DNA of 64,000 nt, from assembly GCF_947495925.1 (NCBI RefSeq), contig NZ_CANMAU010000007.1, positions 186,001 through 250,000 of the forward strand, written 5' to 3'. Made by a program: the position numbers and the translations under genes. Positions 56,508-64,000 of the stretch are shown one piece after another. A model generated the notes under the pieces. It did no database searches, was not told where the DNA came from, and worked only from the letters and a program-made list of their open reading frames with translations. Source of the stretch: an uncultured Algibacter sp. Its GTDB lineage: Bacteria; Bacteroidota; Bacteroidia; Flavobacteriales; Flavobacteriaceae. Every line of letters starts with the position of its first letter. Within the stretch, counting starts at the first letter, position 1.

Positions 56508-57953
56508 TTATTTAGCAATAAGTCGATTAGGTTTTAAAGCCTCTTGCATGCCGTTATTGACTATATTTTCCAAATTTTTGGTCACAGCATCCAACAAACC
56601 ATCATATTGTGTTAAATCTTGTCCCCAGAAATTGGTGTTTTCAAGCGTAGCTTGCGCCACGCCTGCTATATCTCCACTTGCCCATTGTGTTTCGAAAAAA
56701 TCTAAGGCAGATTGGTCATCCTTTAACAGAATGGTTTCTCCATTTCGATCTCCTTTATAGAAAGCTATCAATGCTGATAAAGAGAATAATAGGCGTTGTG
56801 GTAATTCTCCCTTTCTTTTTATGTACTCTAATACGGATGGTAACACACGTGTTTTGTATTTAGATGTAGAATTCAAAGAAATACTAATCAAGGCATGTTC
56901 TAAGTATGGATTTCTAAATCGGTCTAAAACATCATGTGCAAACTGATTTAATTCAGCTTCAGGTAAGTCTAAAGTAGGACAAATCTCTTTAAAAATGGCA
57001 GCTTTCAAGAAACCTCCAACTACCTCATCTTCTAAAGACTCACGTACTTTATCAATACCATACAAATATCCCACTGGTACTAAAGAGGTGTGTGCTCCAT
57101 TAAGAATACGTACTTTTCGTGTTCTATATGGTTCCATATTATTTGTAAAAACAATATTTAATCCACAAGCTTCGGCGGGAATTTCTTCCTTAACCGCTTC
57201 TGGTCCTTCAATTACCCATAAATGAAATTGTTCACCTTCTACCACCAGATTGTCTTTATACCCTAGTTCTTCAGTAATCTTATCCATTTTATCTCTTGGA
57301 TAGCCTGGAACAATTCTATCTACTAATGTATTACAGAAAATATTATCATGATTTATCCATTCTACAAACTCAGTACCTAAATTCCAATCATCAGCATATT
57401 GAAGAATTATCTTTTTTAGATGATCTCCATTTCTGTCAATTAATTCGCAAGGAATAATAATCAATCCTTTATCTGAAGCACCTCCAAACGTTTGAAAACG
57501 TTTGGATAATAGTGCTGTTAATTTACCTGGAAAGCTTGATTGTGGTGCATCATCTAATTTGTCATTAGAATTATAAGCAATTCCTGCCTCTGTAGTGTTT
57601 GATATTACAAAACGAAGGTCTGGATTCTCACCAATAGCTATATAGTCTGACGGATTTTCATAAGGATTAATTCCTCTTTGAATACAGTCAATAATTTCAT
57701 GTTCACTAATAGCCTTTCCATTTTTAATACCGTTTAGATAAAGCGTATAAAGACCATCTTGGTCATTCAACATTTTTATCAATCCTTGGTCAATGGGCTG
57801 CACTGCTACCACACCAGCATCAAAACCTGCTTTTTTATTCATTTCATGAATCATCCAATTGGCAAAAGCTCTTAAAAAATTTCCTTCTCCAAATTGCACT
57901 ATTCTTTCAGTATATGTATTAACTGATGCTGTATTTCTATTTAATGAATTCAT
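56508..57953 (-). CDS. uxaB: Tagaturonate/fructuronate reductase-like dehydrogenase
   Basis: A 481-residue member of the mannitol dehydrogenase family. The N-terminal Rossmann segment is IVQFGEGNFLRAFANWMI and the active-site helix includes KVRILNGAHTSLVPVGYLYG. UxaB reduces tagaturonate to altronate, the substrate of UxaA, whose homologue lies 9 bases upstream. In this fucose setting it could instead act on another C6 acid; the pair with UxaA favours a uronate branch. No signal peptide; cytosolic. Confidence 0.85.
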   Translation of the reverse strand: MNSLNRNTASVNTYTERIVQFGEGNFLRAFANWMIHEMNKKAGFDAGVVAVQPIDQGLIKMLNDQDGLYTLYLNGIKNGKAISEHEIIDCIQRGINPYENPSDYIAIGENPDLRFVISNTTEAGIAYNSNDKLDDAPQSSFPGKLTALLSKRFQTFGGASDKGLIIIPCELIDRNGDHLKKIILQYADDWNLGTEFVEWINHDNIFCNTLVDRIVPGYPRDKMDKITEELGYKDNLVVEGEQFHLWVIEGPEAVKEEIPAEACGLNIVFTNNMEPYRTRKVRILNGAHTSLVPVGYLYGIDKVRESLEDEVVGGFLKAAIFKEICPTLDLPEAELNQFAHDVLDRFRNPYLEHALISISLNSTSKYKTRVLPSVLEYIKRKGELPQRLLFSLSALIAFYKGDRNGETILLKDDQSALDFFETQWASGDIAGVAQATLENTNFWGQDLTQYDGLLDAVTKNLENIVNNGMQEALKPNRLIAK

Positions 57954-57962
57954 TCTATTTTT

Positions 57963-59615
57963 TTATAATGAAACGCCTCTTTTCCAAGGAATAAAATCGT
58001 TATTTCCATGAAGTACTGCTTTTGAAGGCACCTCTCCACTTGCTACTTTAATGATGTGGTCTAATATTTTTTCACCCATAGACTCAATGGTATCTTCTCC
58101 TGTGATAACCGTTCCTGCGTTAATGTCGATAATATCATTCATGCGCTCATATAAATTGGTATTACTAGACATTTTCAAAACAGGTGCTACAGGATTTCCT
58201 GTTGGAGTACCTAAACCAGTTGTAAATACTACTACATTACAACCGGAACCTACTAAACCAGTAGTTGATTCTACATCATTACCTGGTGTACATAATAAGT
58301 TTAAACCAGGTTTAGTTACTTGCTCTGTATAATCTAATACTTTTACTACTGGAGATGTTCCGCCTTTTTTGGCGGCGCCTGCCGATTTCATAGCATCTGT
58401 AATTAAACCATCTTTTATATTTCCTGGTGATGGATTGTTCTCAAAACCAGAACCCACAGCAACAGCCGCCGCCGAATAAGCACGCATTAAACCATAGAAC
58501 TTTTTAGAATCTTCTTCTGTTTCACATCTGTTGATGAGTTCTTGCTCAACTCCATTCAGTTCTGGGAATTCTGCCAAAACAGGGCTTCCTCCTAAACCAA
58601 CTAATAAATCTGAAGCATAGCCCAAAGCCGGATTTGCAGAAATCCCTGAAAAACCATCTGAACCTCCACATTCTAAACCTAAAGTTAGCTTGCTTAAAGG
58701 TGCAGGTTTACGTTCAATTTTATTGGCTTCCATCAACCCTAAAAAAGTGTGTTTTACCGCTTCCTCTATTAAATGTCGCTCGCTAACACTTCTTTGTTGT
58801 TCTAAATAATGAACTGGTTTTGTATTATTTGTTGCTATTTTATCAATAGCTTCTTGTAACATTTGGATTTGTGCATTCTGGCATCCTAAACTAAAAATTG
58901 TAGCTCCTGCTACATTTGGATTTGTAATATAACCAGCCAATAATTGACACAATACTTGAGCATCTTCACGTGTGCCTCCACAGCCACCTTGATGTCTTAA
59001 AAACTTAATACCATCTACATTTGGAAATGTTCTGTTTTTAGACATTTCTTCTTTAGTAGTAATGATTGGTGTGTTTAAAATATCCTCAGCACCTGCTCCT
59101 GATTTGTATTGATTAATCAAAGCATCTGTGTCTACTGCAAAATCTTTCTTGGTTTCATAACCCAATTTTTCCAGCAAAGCACCTTCTAAAACATCAACAT
59201 TTCTATTTTCACAGAAGGTTAGGGGAATCACCAGCCAGTAATTAGCCGTCCCCACTTTACCATCTTCTCTATGAAATCCGTTAAAAGTTCTTCCTTCAAA
59301 ATTAGAAATGTTTGGAGCAGACCAAACAAATTCTTCTTTTTCTTCCTTAAATTCTGCAGATGCGTGCTTCACATTATCAATGGTAATCGCACATCCTTTA
59401 GGAATTTCTTGCACAGCTTTACCTATTAAAACACCATACATATGAATTTCATCGCCAATACTAAAATCGTGTAATGAAAATTTATGTTTTTGCTTGATGT
59501 TTTCTTTTAGCGTAACTTCTTTTCCTGCTACTTTGGTTACTCTTCCTTTTTCCAAAGGATTGATAGCCACAATAATGTTATCTCTTGAATCTATTTGAAC
59601 GTAATCTTTAGACAT
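57963..59615 (-). CDS. uxaA: UxaA-family dehydratase (altronate or L-fuconate)
   Basis: A 550-residue protein with an N-terminal SAF-like domain (about 1-90) and a large UxaA domain. Conserved segments are HQGGCGGTREDAQVL, IFSLGCQNAQIQ, LECGGSDGFSGISANPALG and LLCTPGNDVEST, with the Cys residues expected for a metal-binding site. The family dehydrates D-altronate to 2-keto-3-deoxygluconate. In C. jejuni a split UxaA homologue is part of the L-fucose locus beside fucP, the SDR and the lactonase, so L-fuconate is a plausible substrate here. Which of the two it serves cannot be told from sequence. Confidence 0.82.
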   Translation of the reverse strand: MSKDYVQIDSRDNIIVAINPLEKGRVTKVAGKEVTLKENIKQKHKFSLHDFSIGDEIHMYGVLIGKAVQEIPKGCAITIDNVKHASAEFKEEKEEFVWSAPNISNFEGRTFNGFHREDGKVGTANYWLVIPLTFCENRNVDVLEGALLEKLGYETKKDFAVDTDALINQYKSGAGAEDILNTPIITTKEEMSKNRTFPNVDGIKFLRHQGGCGGTREDAQVLCQLLAGYITNPNVAGATIFSLGCQNAQIQMLQEAIDKIATNNTKPVHYLEQQRSVSERHLIEEAVKHTFLGLMEANKIERKPAPLSKLTLGLECGGSDGFSGISANPALGYASDLLVGLGGSPVLAEFPELNGVEQELINRCETEEDSKKFYGLMRAYSAAAVAVGSGFENNPSPGNIKDGLITDAMKSAGAAKKGGTSPVVKVLDYTEQVTKPGLNLLCTPGNDVESTTGLVGSGCNVVVFTTGLGTPTGNPVAPVLKMSSNTNLYERMNDIIDINAGTVITGEDTIESMGEKILDHIIKVASGEVPSKAVLHGNNDFIPWKRGVSL

Positions 59616-59630
59616 TTTACGTTTTCTTTT

Positions 59631-60641
59631 TTAATTGAAACTTACGGTTGCTTTTATAACTCCTGTTTTTGGATCTAACCAACTATCAAAATTTTCGATC
59701 ATTTCTGTAAATGACACATTGTGTGTGATAAAAGATTCTGTTGGAAACTGGTCTAGGACATTAATAACGTGTTCAAAATCTTCGGTAGTAGCATTTCTAC
59801 TGCACATTAAAGTCATTTCTTTGGCATGTACTTTAGGGTGCGTATATGTCAATTCCCCTTTAGATAAACCAACTAATACAAAACGTCCACCATGAGCCAT
59901 ATAATCTGGACAAGCCTCTAAAGCATATTTATTGCCAGATGCATCAAAAACAGCCGTACATAGATCACCATTTGTAATTTCAGACACCTCATTTACGGCA
60001 TTTTCTCCTGCTTTTACGATATAGTCTACACCTATTTTTTCTTTGGCATATTGTAAACGTTGTTCATTCATATCTATAGCTATCACTTTAGCTCCTGCTA
60101 TTTGTGCTAATTTCATGATACCAATACCAATTGGCCCGCAGCCAACAACGGCTATAGTTTCTCCAGGTTTTATATCGGCTCTTCTAATAGAATGTGCTCC
60201 AATTGCTAATGGTTCTACAATGGCCATTTGGTCATTACTTAAATTATTGGCTGGCAATAAAATATTTGCTGGTACTGTAATTTGTTCCTGCATACCACCA
60301 TCTCCATGTACTCCTAACACCGTAATGTTTGTACAGCAATTGGTTTTTCCATTTCTACAAGCTATACATTTGCCACAACTTACATATGGCATAACAACTA
60401 CTTTATCTCCTGCTTTTATGCCCCGTTCATTTTCACTAATTTCTAAAACTTCCGAAGCTAATTCATGCCCCAATATTCTTGGATACGTAAAAAACGCTTG
60501 ATTCCCTGCGTATGCATGTAAATCGGTTCCACATATACCTACTTTATTTATTTGTAATAGAGCTTCGCCTTCTTTCCTAACTGGAGCTTCTTTTTCTTTT
60601 AAATTGAATTCACCAGGTTTTTCACAAACTATATATTTCAT
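59631..60641 (-). CDS. Zinc-dependent medium-chain sugar-alcohol/acid dehydrogenase
   Basis: A 336-residue MDR-family enzyme. The catalytic zinc sites are GICGTDLHAYAG and GHELASEVLEI. The structural zinc Cys cluster is CGKCIACRNGKTNCC, and the NAD motif is VVGCGPIGIGIM. This group includes L-threonine, sorbitol and L-gulonate 5-dehydrogenases. It is the first gene of the catabolic operon and could oxidise a keto-deoxy acid or convert a hexonate to a keto acid. The substrate is not assigned. Confidence 0.82.
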   Translation of the reverse strand: MKYIVCEKPGEFNLKEKEAPVRKEGEALLQINKVGICGTDLHAYAGNQAFFTYPRILGHELASEVLEISENERGIKAGDKVVVMPYVSCGKCIACRNGKTNCCTNITVLGVHGDGGMQEQITVPANILLPANNLSNDQMAIVEPLAIGAHSIRRADIKPGETIAVVGCGPIGIGIMKLAQIAGAKVIAIDMNEQRLQYAKEKIGVDYIVKAGENAVNEVSEITNGDLCTAVFDASGNKYALEACPDYMAHGGRFVLVGLSKGELTYTHPKVHAKEMTLMCSRNATTEDFEHVINVLDQFPTESFITHNVSFTEMIENFDSWLDPKTGVIKATVSFN

Positions 60642-60959
60642 TTATTTTTTTTTGTTTAAAAGCTTTTTTAGATGAGTTATTTACTAAAAATTTTTGGTTA
60701 AAATTATATATTTTAAATGATATAGAAAGTGATATATGTTGTAATTGTAGTAACAAATGATTTATTTATATAATGATATTGATTAAGTAAGTGAATTGTT
60801 TATTTTACTTGTAAGATAGGGGAGTCCATAAAAAGTAGACTTAGATGACTCTAATAGAGAGAATAAAGCTTGTTAATCTATACTAATAGTTGTGGTTGAA
60901 CTAAAAAACATGTAATAAAGCTATGTAATAAGGCTTAATAATAGGTATCATGGCAAAAA
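60642..60959. promoter_or_regulatory. Promoter region of the fucose/uronate operon
   Basis: 318 bases between the LacI gene and the zinc dehydrogenase, both on the minus strand. AT-rich; no strong hairpin. A direct repeat ATGTAATAA lies at 60910-60918 and 60923-60931 (13-bp period) close to the 3' end of the LacI gene. No palindrome like that at 62182 was found. Confidence 0.35.
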
Positions 60960-61979
60960 TTAATTGGATAGTTTTGAAGATGATTTTCGAATAATTAATT
61001 CAGGTGGCAATATGATGTTTTTTTTGACTTTTTTTCCTGAACTATTACTTACCTGCTGTAAGAAAACTTGTGCCGCTATTTCACCCATTTTTAAGGGAGA
61101 TTGGTCTACCGTTGAAATAGAAGGTTCCATGAATTTTGTAAAAGGTTCATTACTAAATCCTACTACGGCAAATTCATCTGGAATTTTTATGCTGTGCTGT
61201 TTTAATTCTTGAATAGCCCCCAAAGCAGCTAAATCGCTTGCAGAAAAAATGGCATCTGGTGCTTGTTTGAGTTTTAATAACTGTTTTAAGGCTTGCCTTC
61301 CAGCCACGGTATTACTTGGAGTTTGGATAACATAATTGGTGCTGAACTTAATATCATGGTCAATTAAGGCTTGTTTATAGCCTAGAAATCGATTTTTATA
61401 AATATCAATATCTCGATTTCCAGAAAAATGAGCTATCCGAGTATAGCCTTCCATTATTAAGTGTTTTGTGGCTTTATAAGCTCCATCAAAATCATCAATT
61501 GTTACAGAGCTCACACCATTCATCACTTGTTTTCGATCAAAAAATACTAACGGAATGTTTTTTAAAAGGACACGGTTAAAAGGTTTAGTTTTTTTATTCG
61601 AAGACGAAATTAAAATTCCATCAACTTGCGCATTTAATAAAGTGTCTAGGTATTTATTTTCTTTTTCCTCATCGTCATGTGTTTGGCAAATTATAATATG
61701 ATATCCATGAGGTGCTAATTCATCTTCAATAGCTCTTATTATAGAAGCAAAAAAAATCATATCAATCCTAGGAACAACAACACCAACATTAAAACTTTTT
61801 CCACTTTTTAAGGCAAGTGCAAGTTTATTTTGCTCGTAGTTCATTTCAACTGCAGTTTTTAAAACTAAGGCTTTTGTTGCTTTACTTATTTTAGGATTAT
61901 TATTTAAGGCTCTTGATACTGTTGCACCCGTAATTCCAAGTTTTTTTGCTATGTCGTAAATCGTTGTTTTCTTCTCCAT
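60960..61979 (-). CDS. LacI-family transcriptional regulator
   Basis: A 339-residue repressor: N-terminal HTH (TIYDIAKKLGITGATVSRAL) with the hinge helix (LALALKSGKS), then a periplasmic-binding-protein-like sugar domain (about 60-335). It sits upstream of and in line with the catabolic operon and is divergent from the SDR-uxuA genes. A perfect 12-bp palindrome at 62182-62193 in the divergent spacer is a candidate operator. The ligand is likely a fucose or uronate intermediate, inferred from neighbours. Confidence 0.9.
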   Translation of the reverse strand: MEKKTTIYDIAKKLGITGATVSRALNNNPKISKATKALVLKTAVEMNYEQNKLALALKSGKSFNVGVVVPRIDMIFFASIIRAIEDELAPHGYHIIICQTHDDEEKENKYLDTLLNAQVDGILISSSNKKTKPFNRVLLKNIPLVFFDRKQVMNGVSSVTIDDFDGAYKATKHLIMEGYTRIAHFSGNRDIDIYKNRFLGYKQALIDHDIKFSTNYVIQTPSNTVAGRQALKQLLKLKQAPDAIFSASDLAALGAIQELKQHSIKIPDEFAVVGFSNEPFTKFMEPSISTVDQSPLKMGEIAAQVFLQQVSNSSGKKVKKNIILPPELIIRKSSSKLSN

Positions 61980-62290
61980 AGGGCAGAAGTTCTAGTTATA
62001 TTGCTGCTTTAAAAGTAGTTTATTTTTATTAAAAGTAATTTTGATGTACATCACATTATTTGAATATATAGTAAGGTGGTATACAATAGAATGATTAGCG
62101 GCTAAAGAATAAATATTTAATAGAAGATTCAAGTATTTATAACAAAAGTTTGTTTACAAATAAGTAAATAAATATATTTGAGTAATCGATTACAAAAGCT
62201 AATAAGTTATTTATTTAGTTTTACTTTCGAAATTCATAATAAATCAATTGTTATGAATCTTTTATTTATAATCAATAAAACATCGAATAA
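61980..62290. promoter_or_regulatory. Divergent spacer between the LacI gene and the SDR-uxuA genes
   Basis: 311 bases. It contains the palindrome at 62182-62193, then TACTTTCG at 62224-62231, one base off TAnnTTTG, in a position suitable for the SDR gene's promoter. The operator would then lie over or just upstream of the -33 region. Confidence 0.45.
62182..62193. promoter_or_regulatory. Candidate LacI-family operator
   Basis: GTAATCGATTAC is a perfect 12-bp palindrome with a central CG, the usual design of LacI-family operators. It lies 203 bases upstream of the LacI start codon and 98 before the SDR start. Confidence 0.6.
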
Positions 62291-63100
62291 GTGAATACCT
62301 TATTTAATATAAAGAATAAAGTTATAATCCTCACCGGAGGTTATGGTGTGTTAGGCTCAAATATTGCAAAGTACTTTGTTAATTCCAACGCAAAGGTTGT
62401 GATTTTAGGTAGAGATGGAGAAAAAGCAGAAACCTTTGCTAATTCTATATCTACAACAAAGGCAAAAGGATTTAAAGCTGACGTTTTAGATAGAGAAAAT
62501 TTAATAACAGTTAAAGAAAAAATTCTTAGTACTTGGGGACGAATTGATGTTTTAATTAATGCCGCTGGGGGTAATATGCCTGGTGCAACTATTTCCCCTC
62601 ATGATTCATTATTCGATATGTCAATTCCAGATTTTCAGAAAGTTACAGATCTCAATTTAATGGGAACTGTTGTGCCTTCATTAGTATTCGGAGAACATAT
62701 GTCAATACAAGGAAATGGATCAATTATAAACGTAAGTTCAATGGCAGTACCTCAAGTAATTACTAGGGTTGTAGGTTATTCGGCATCTAAAGCAGCTATG
62801 GAAAACTTTACAAAGTGGATGGCCGTAGACATGGCCTTGAAATTTGGAGATAAAATTAGAGTAAATGCTATTGCGCCAGGTTTTTTTATTGCTGATCAAA
62901 ACAGAAAATTGCTAACCAATGAAGATGGGTCATTAACAGAAAGAGGAAATACAATACTACAAAACACACCAATGAAACGATTTGGTAATGCCGAAGAACT
63001 TAACGGAGCTGTTCATTTATTAGCCTCGGATGCAGGCAAATTTATTACAGGAACAGTAATAAGTATTGACGGTGGTTTTAGCGCTTTTAGTGGTGTTTAA
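62291..63100 (+). CDS. SDR-family oxidoreductase, probable fructuronate/mannonate type
   Basis: A 269-residue SDR starting at GTG (preceded directly by an in-frame TAA, and no nearby ATG). NAD motif TGGYGVLGSNIA, then the NAAGG segment and the catalytic Ser and Tyr-x3-Lys (NVSSMAV, YSASKAAME). Located 15 bases before uxuA, which dehydrates D-mannonate, so it most likely reduces D-fructuronate to D-mannonate. That assignment is from context. It is divergent from the LacI regulator. Confidence 0.8.
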   Translation: MNTLFNIKNKVIILTGGYGVLGSNIAKYFVNSNAKVVILGRDGEKAETFANSISTTKAKGFKADVLDRENLITVKEKILSTWGRIDVLINAAGGNMPGATISPHDSLFDMSIPDFQKVTDLNLMGTVVPSLVFGEHMSIQGNGSIINVSSMAVPQVITRVVGYSASKAAMENFTKWMAVDMALKFGDKIRVNAIAPGFFIADQNRKLLTNEDGSLTERGNTILQNTPMKRFGNAEELNGAVHLLASDAGKFITGTVISIDGGFSAFSGV

Positions 63101-63115
63101 TAATATGAAAATATA

Positions 63116-64000
63116 ATGCAAGAAACGTTTAGATGGTTTGGTGAGTCTGACACTGTAAAACTATCAGATATAAGGCAAGCAGGGGCAACAGGAGTTGTTA
63201 CTGCGCTGCATCATATAGTTAATGGCGAACTCTGGACGATTAGCGAAATACAAAAAGTAAAAGATAACATAGAAAATGCAGGTTTGAAGTGGTCGTTTAT
63301 TGAAAGTATCCCCATTCATGAAAATATCAAACTTCGTATTGGCGATTATGAGGAACGGATTGAAGTTTATAAACAAAGTTTAAGAAACGTAGCTCAATGT
63401 GGTATTAAAAATGTTTGTTACAATTTTATGCCAGTGTTAGATTGGACGCGTACCCATTTATTCTGGGAATTAGAAGATAAAAGTACTGCACTAAGGTTCG
63501 ACAAAGTTGAAATGGCAGTTTTCGAATGTTTTATAATGAAACGAAATGGAGCTGAAAATTCATATTCATTAGATATTTTAGAGCAAGCCCAAGTGAGCTT
63601 TAAGGGTATGAGCAATGATGAAAAACAAAGATTAGAAGACAGTATTTTGAAAGGACTCCCCGGAACAGTTGATGATTTAACTATTCCTGTTTTTAAGGAT
63701 ATGATTGCTCAATATGATAACGTTAGTCATGAAGATTTAAAAGCGAACCTTTCTTATTTTTTAAATAGAATTATCCCTCTTTGTGAGGAATTGGGTGTCA
63801 AAATGGCAATTCATCCAGATGATCCACCAATAGATATTATGGGGTTACCCAGAATTATTAAATCTGAACGTGATTTAGATGATTTGGTCAACTTTATAGA
63901 TAGCCCTTCAAACGGTATTACCTTCTGCACAGGGTCATTAGGTGCAAATCCAGACAATAACCTGCCGAAAATGATTGAAAAGTTTAAACATAGAATTCAT
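63116..64000 (+). CDS. uxuA: Mannonate dehydratase, cut by the right window edge
   Basis: The ATG at 63116 begins MQETFRWFGESDTVKLSDI, a typical UxuA start. The first 295 residues are present and the C-terminus lies outside the window. Further family marks are GATGVVTALHHIVNGELW, the metal-ligand region HPDDPPIDIMGLPRI and ITFCTGSLGANPDN. It dehydrates D-mannonate to 2-keto-3-deoxygluconate, feeding the KDG pathway, and follows the SDR gene after 15 bases. Confidence 0.93.
   Translation, partial: MQETFRWFGESDTVKLSDIRQAGATGVVTALHHIVNGELWTISEIQKVKDNIENAGLKWSFIESIPIHENIKLRIGDYEERIEVYKQSLRNVAQCGIKNVCYNFMPVLDWTRTHLFWELEDKSTALRFDKVEMAVFECFIMKRNGAENSYSLDILEQAQVSFKGMSNDEKQRLEDSILKGLPGTVDDLTIPVFKDMIAQYDNVSHEDLKANLSYFLNRIIPLCEELGVKMAIHPDDPPIDIMGLPRIIKSERDLDDLVNFIDSPSNGITFCTGSLGANPDNNLPKMIEKFKHRIH

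Overview
The window looks like chromosome of a marine member of the Flavobacteriaceae (Bacteroidota). It is AT-rich, carries a SusC/SusD pair with a hybrid two-component regulator, a type IX secretion (T9SS) C-terminal domain, a Bacteroidota-type ECF sigma operon, ClpC, and a -7 box matching TAnnTTTG. No rRNA, CRISPR array or prophage was seen. The left edge cuts lpdA and the right edge cuts uxuA.

Region 1 (1-19439) is ordinary core chromosome. It holds lpdA, a type II NADH dehydrogenase, a lipoprotein MsrB, an M48 metalloprotease, a UMF1-type transporter, an ECF sigma operon with two repeat-rich exported proteins, clpC, gyrA with a TPR protein, an NlpC/P60 peptidase, a thiolase and a PgpH-like 7TM-HD phosphodiesterase.

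Region 2 (19532-29057) is two tRNA genes followed by an integrated element of about 9.3 kb. A 13-bp direct repeat duplicates the 3' end of tRNA-Pro, and a second pair of direct repeats lies just inside the two ends, as expected of integrase arm sites. The element has a tyrosine integrase with an in-frame stop. It also has a three-gene cassette (sugar-nucleotidyltransferase-like enzyme, CobD/HisC-like PLP enzyme, CDP-alcohol phosphotransferase) that reads as an amino-alcohol phosphate, CDP-amino-alcohol, lipid head-group pathway. A stress-like module follows: a second RpoD-like sigma factor, an AraC-type regulator, a CsbD-like protein, a cupin and several very small proteins. This element is the most unusual part of the window.

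Region 3 (29540-64000) is a polysaccharide utilisation and sugar-acid catabolic locus that points to sulfated, fucose-containing glycans with uronic acids. Outer-surface parts are two VCBS/ASPIC-UnbV proteins, SusC/SusD, an HTCS regulator, two GH29 fucosidases and a sulfatase. Inner parts are a fucose permease, mutarotase, L-fucose dehydrogenase, lactonase, UxaA-type dehydratase, UxaB, a zinc dehydrogenase, a second SDR and UxuA, with a LacI regulator. A separate enolase-superfamily dehydratase, KDPG-type aldolase and SMP-30 lactonase module could supply the retro-aldol step that the long fucose operon lacks.
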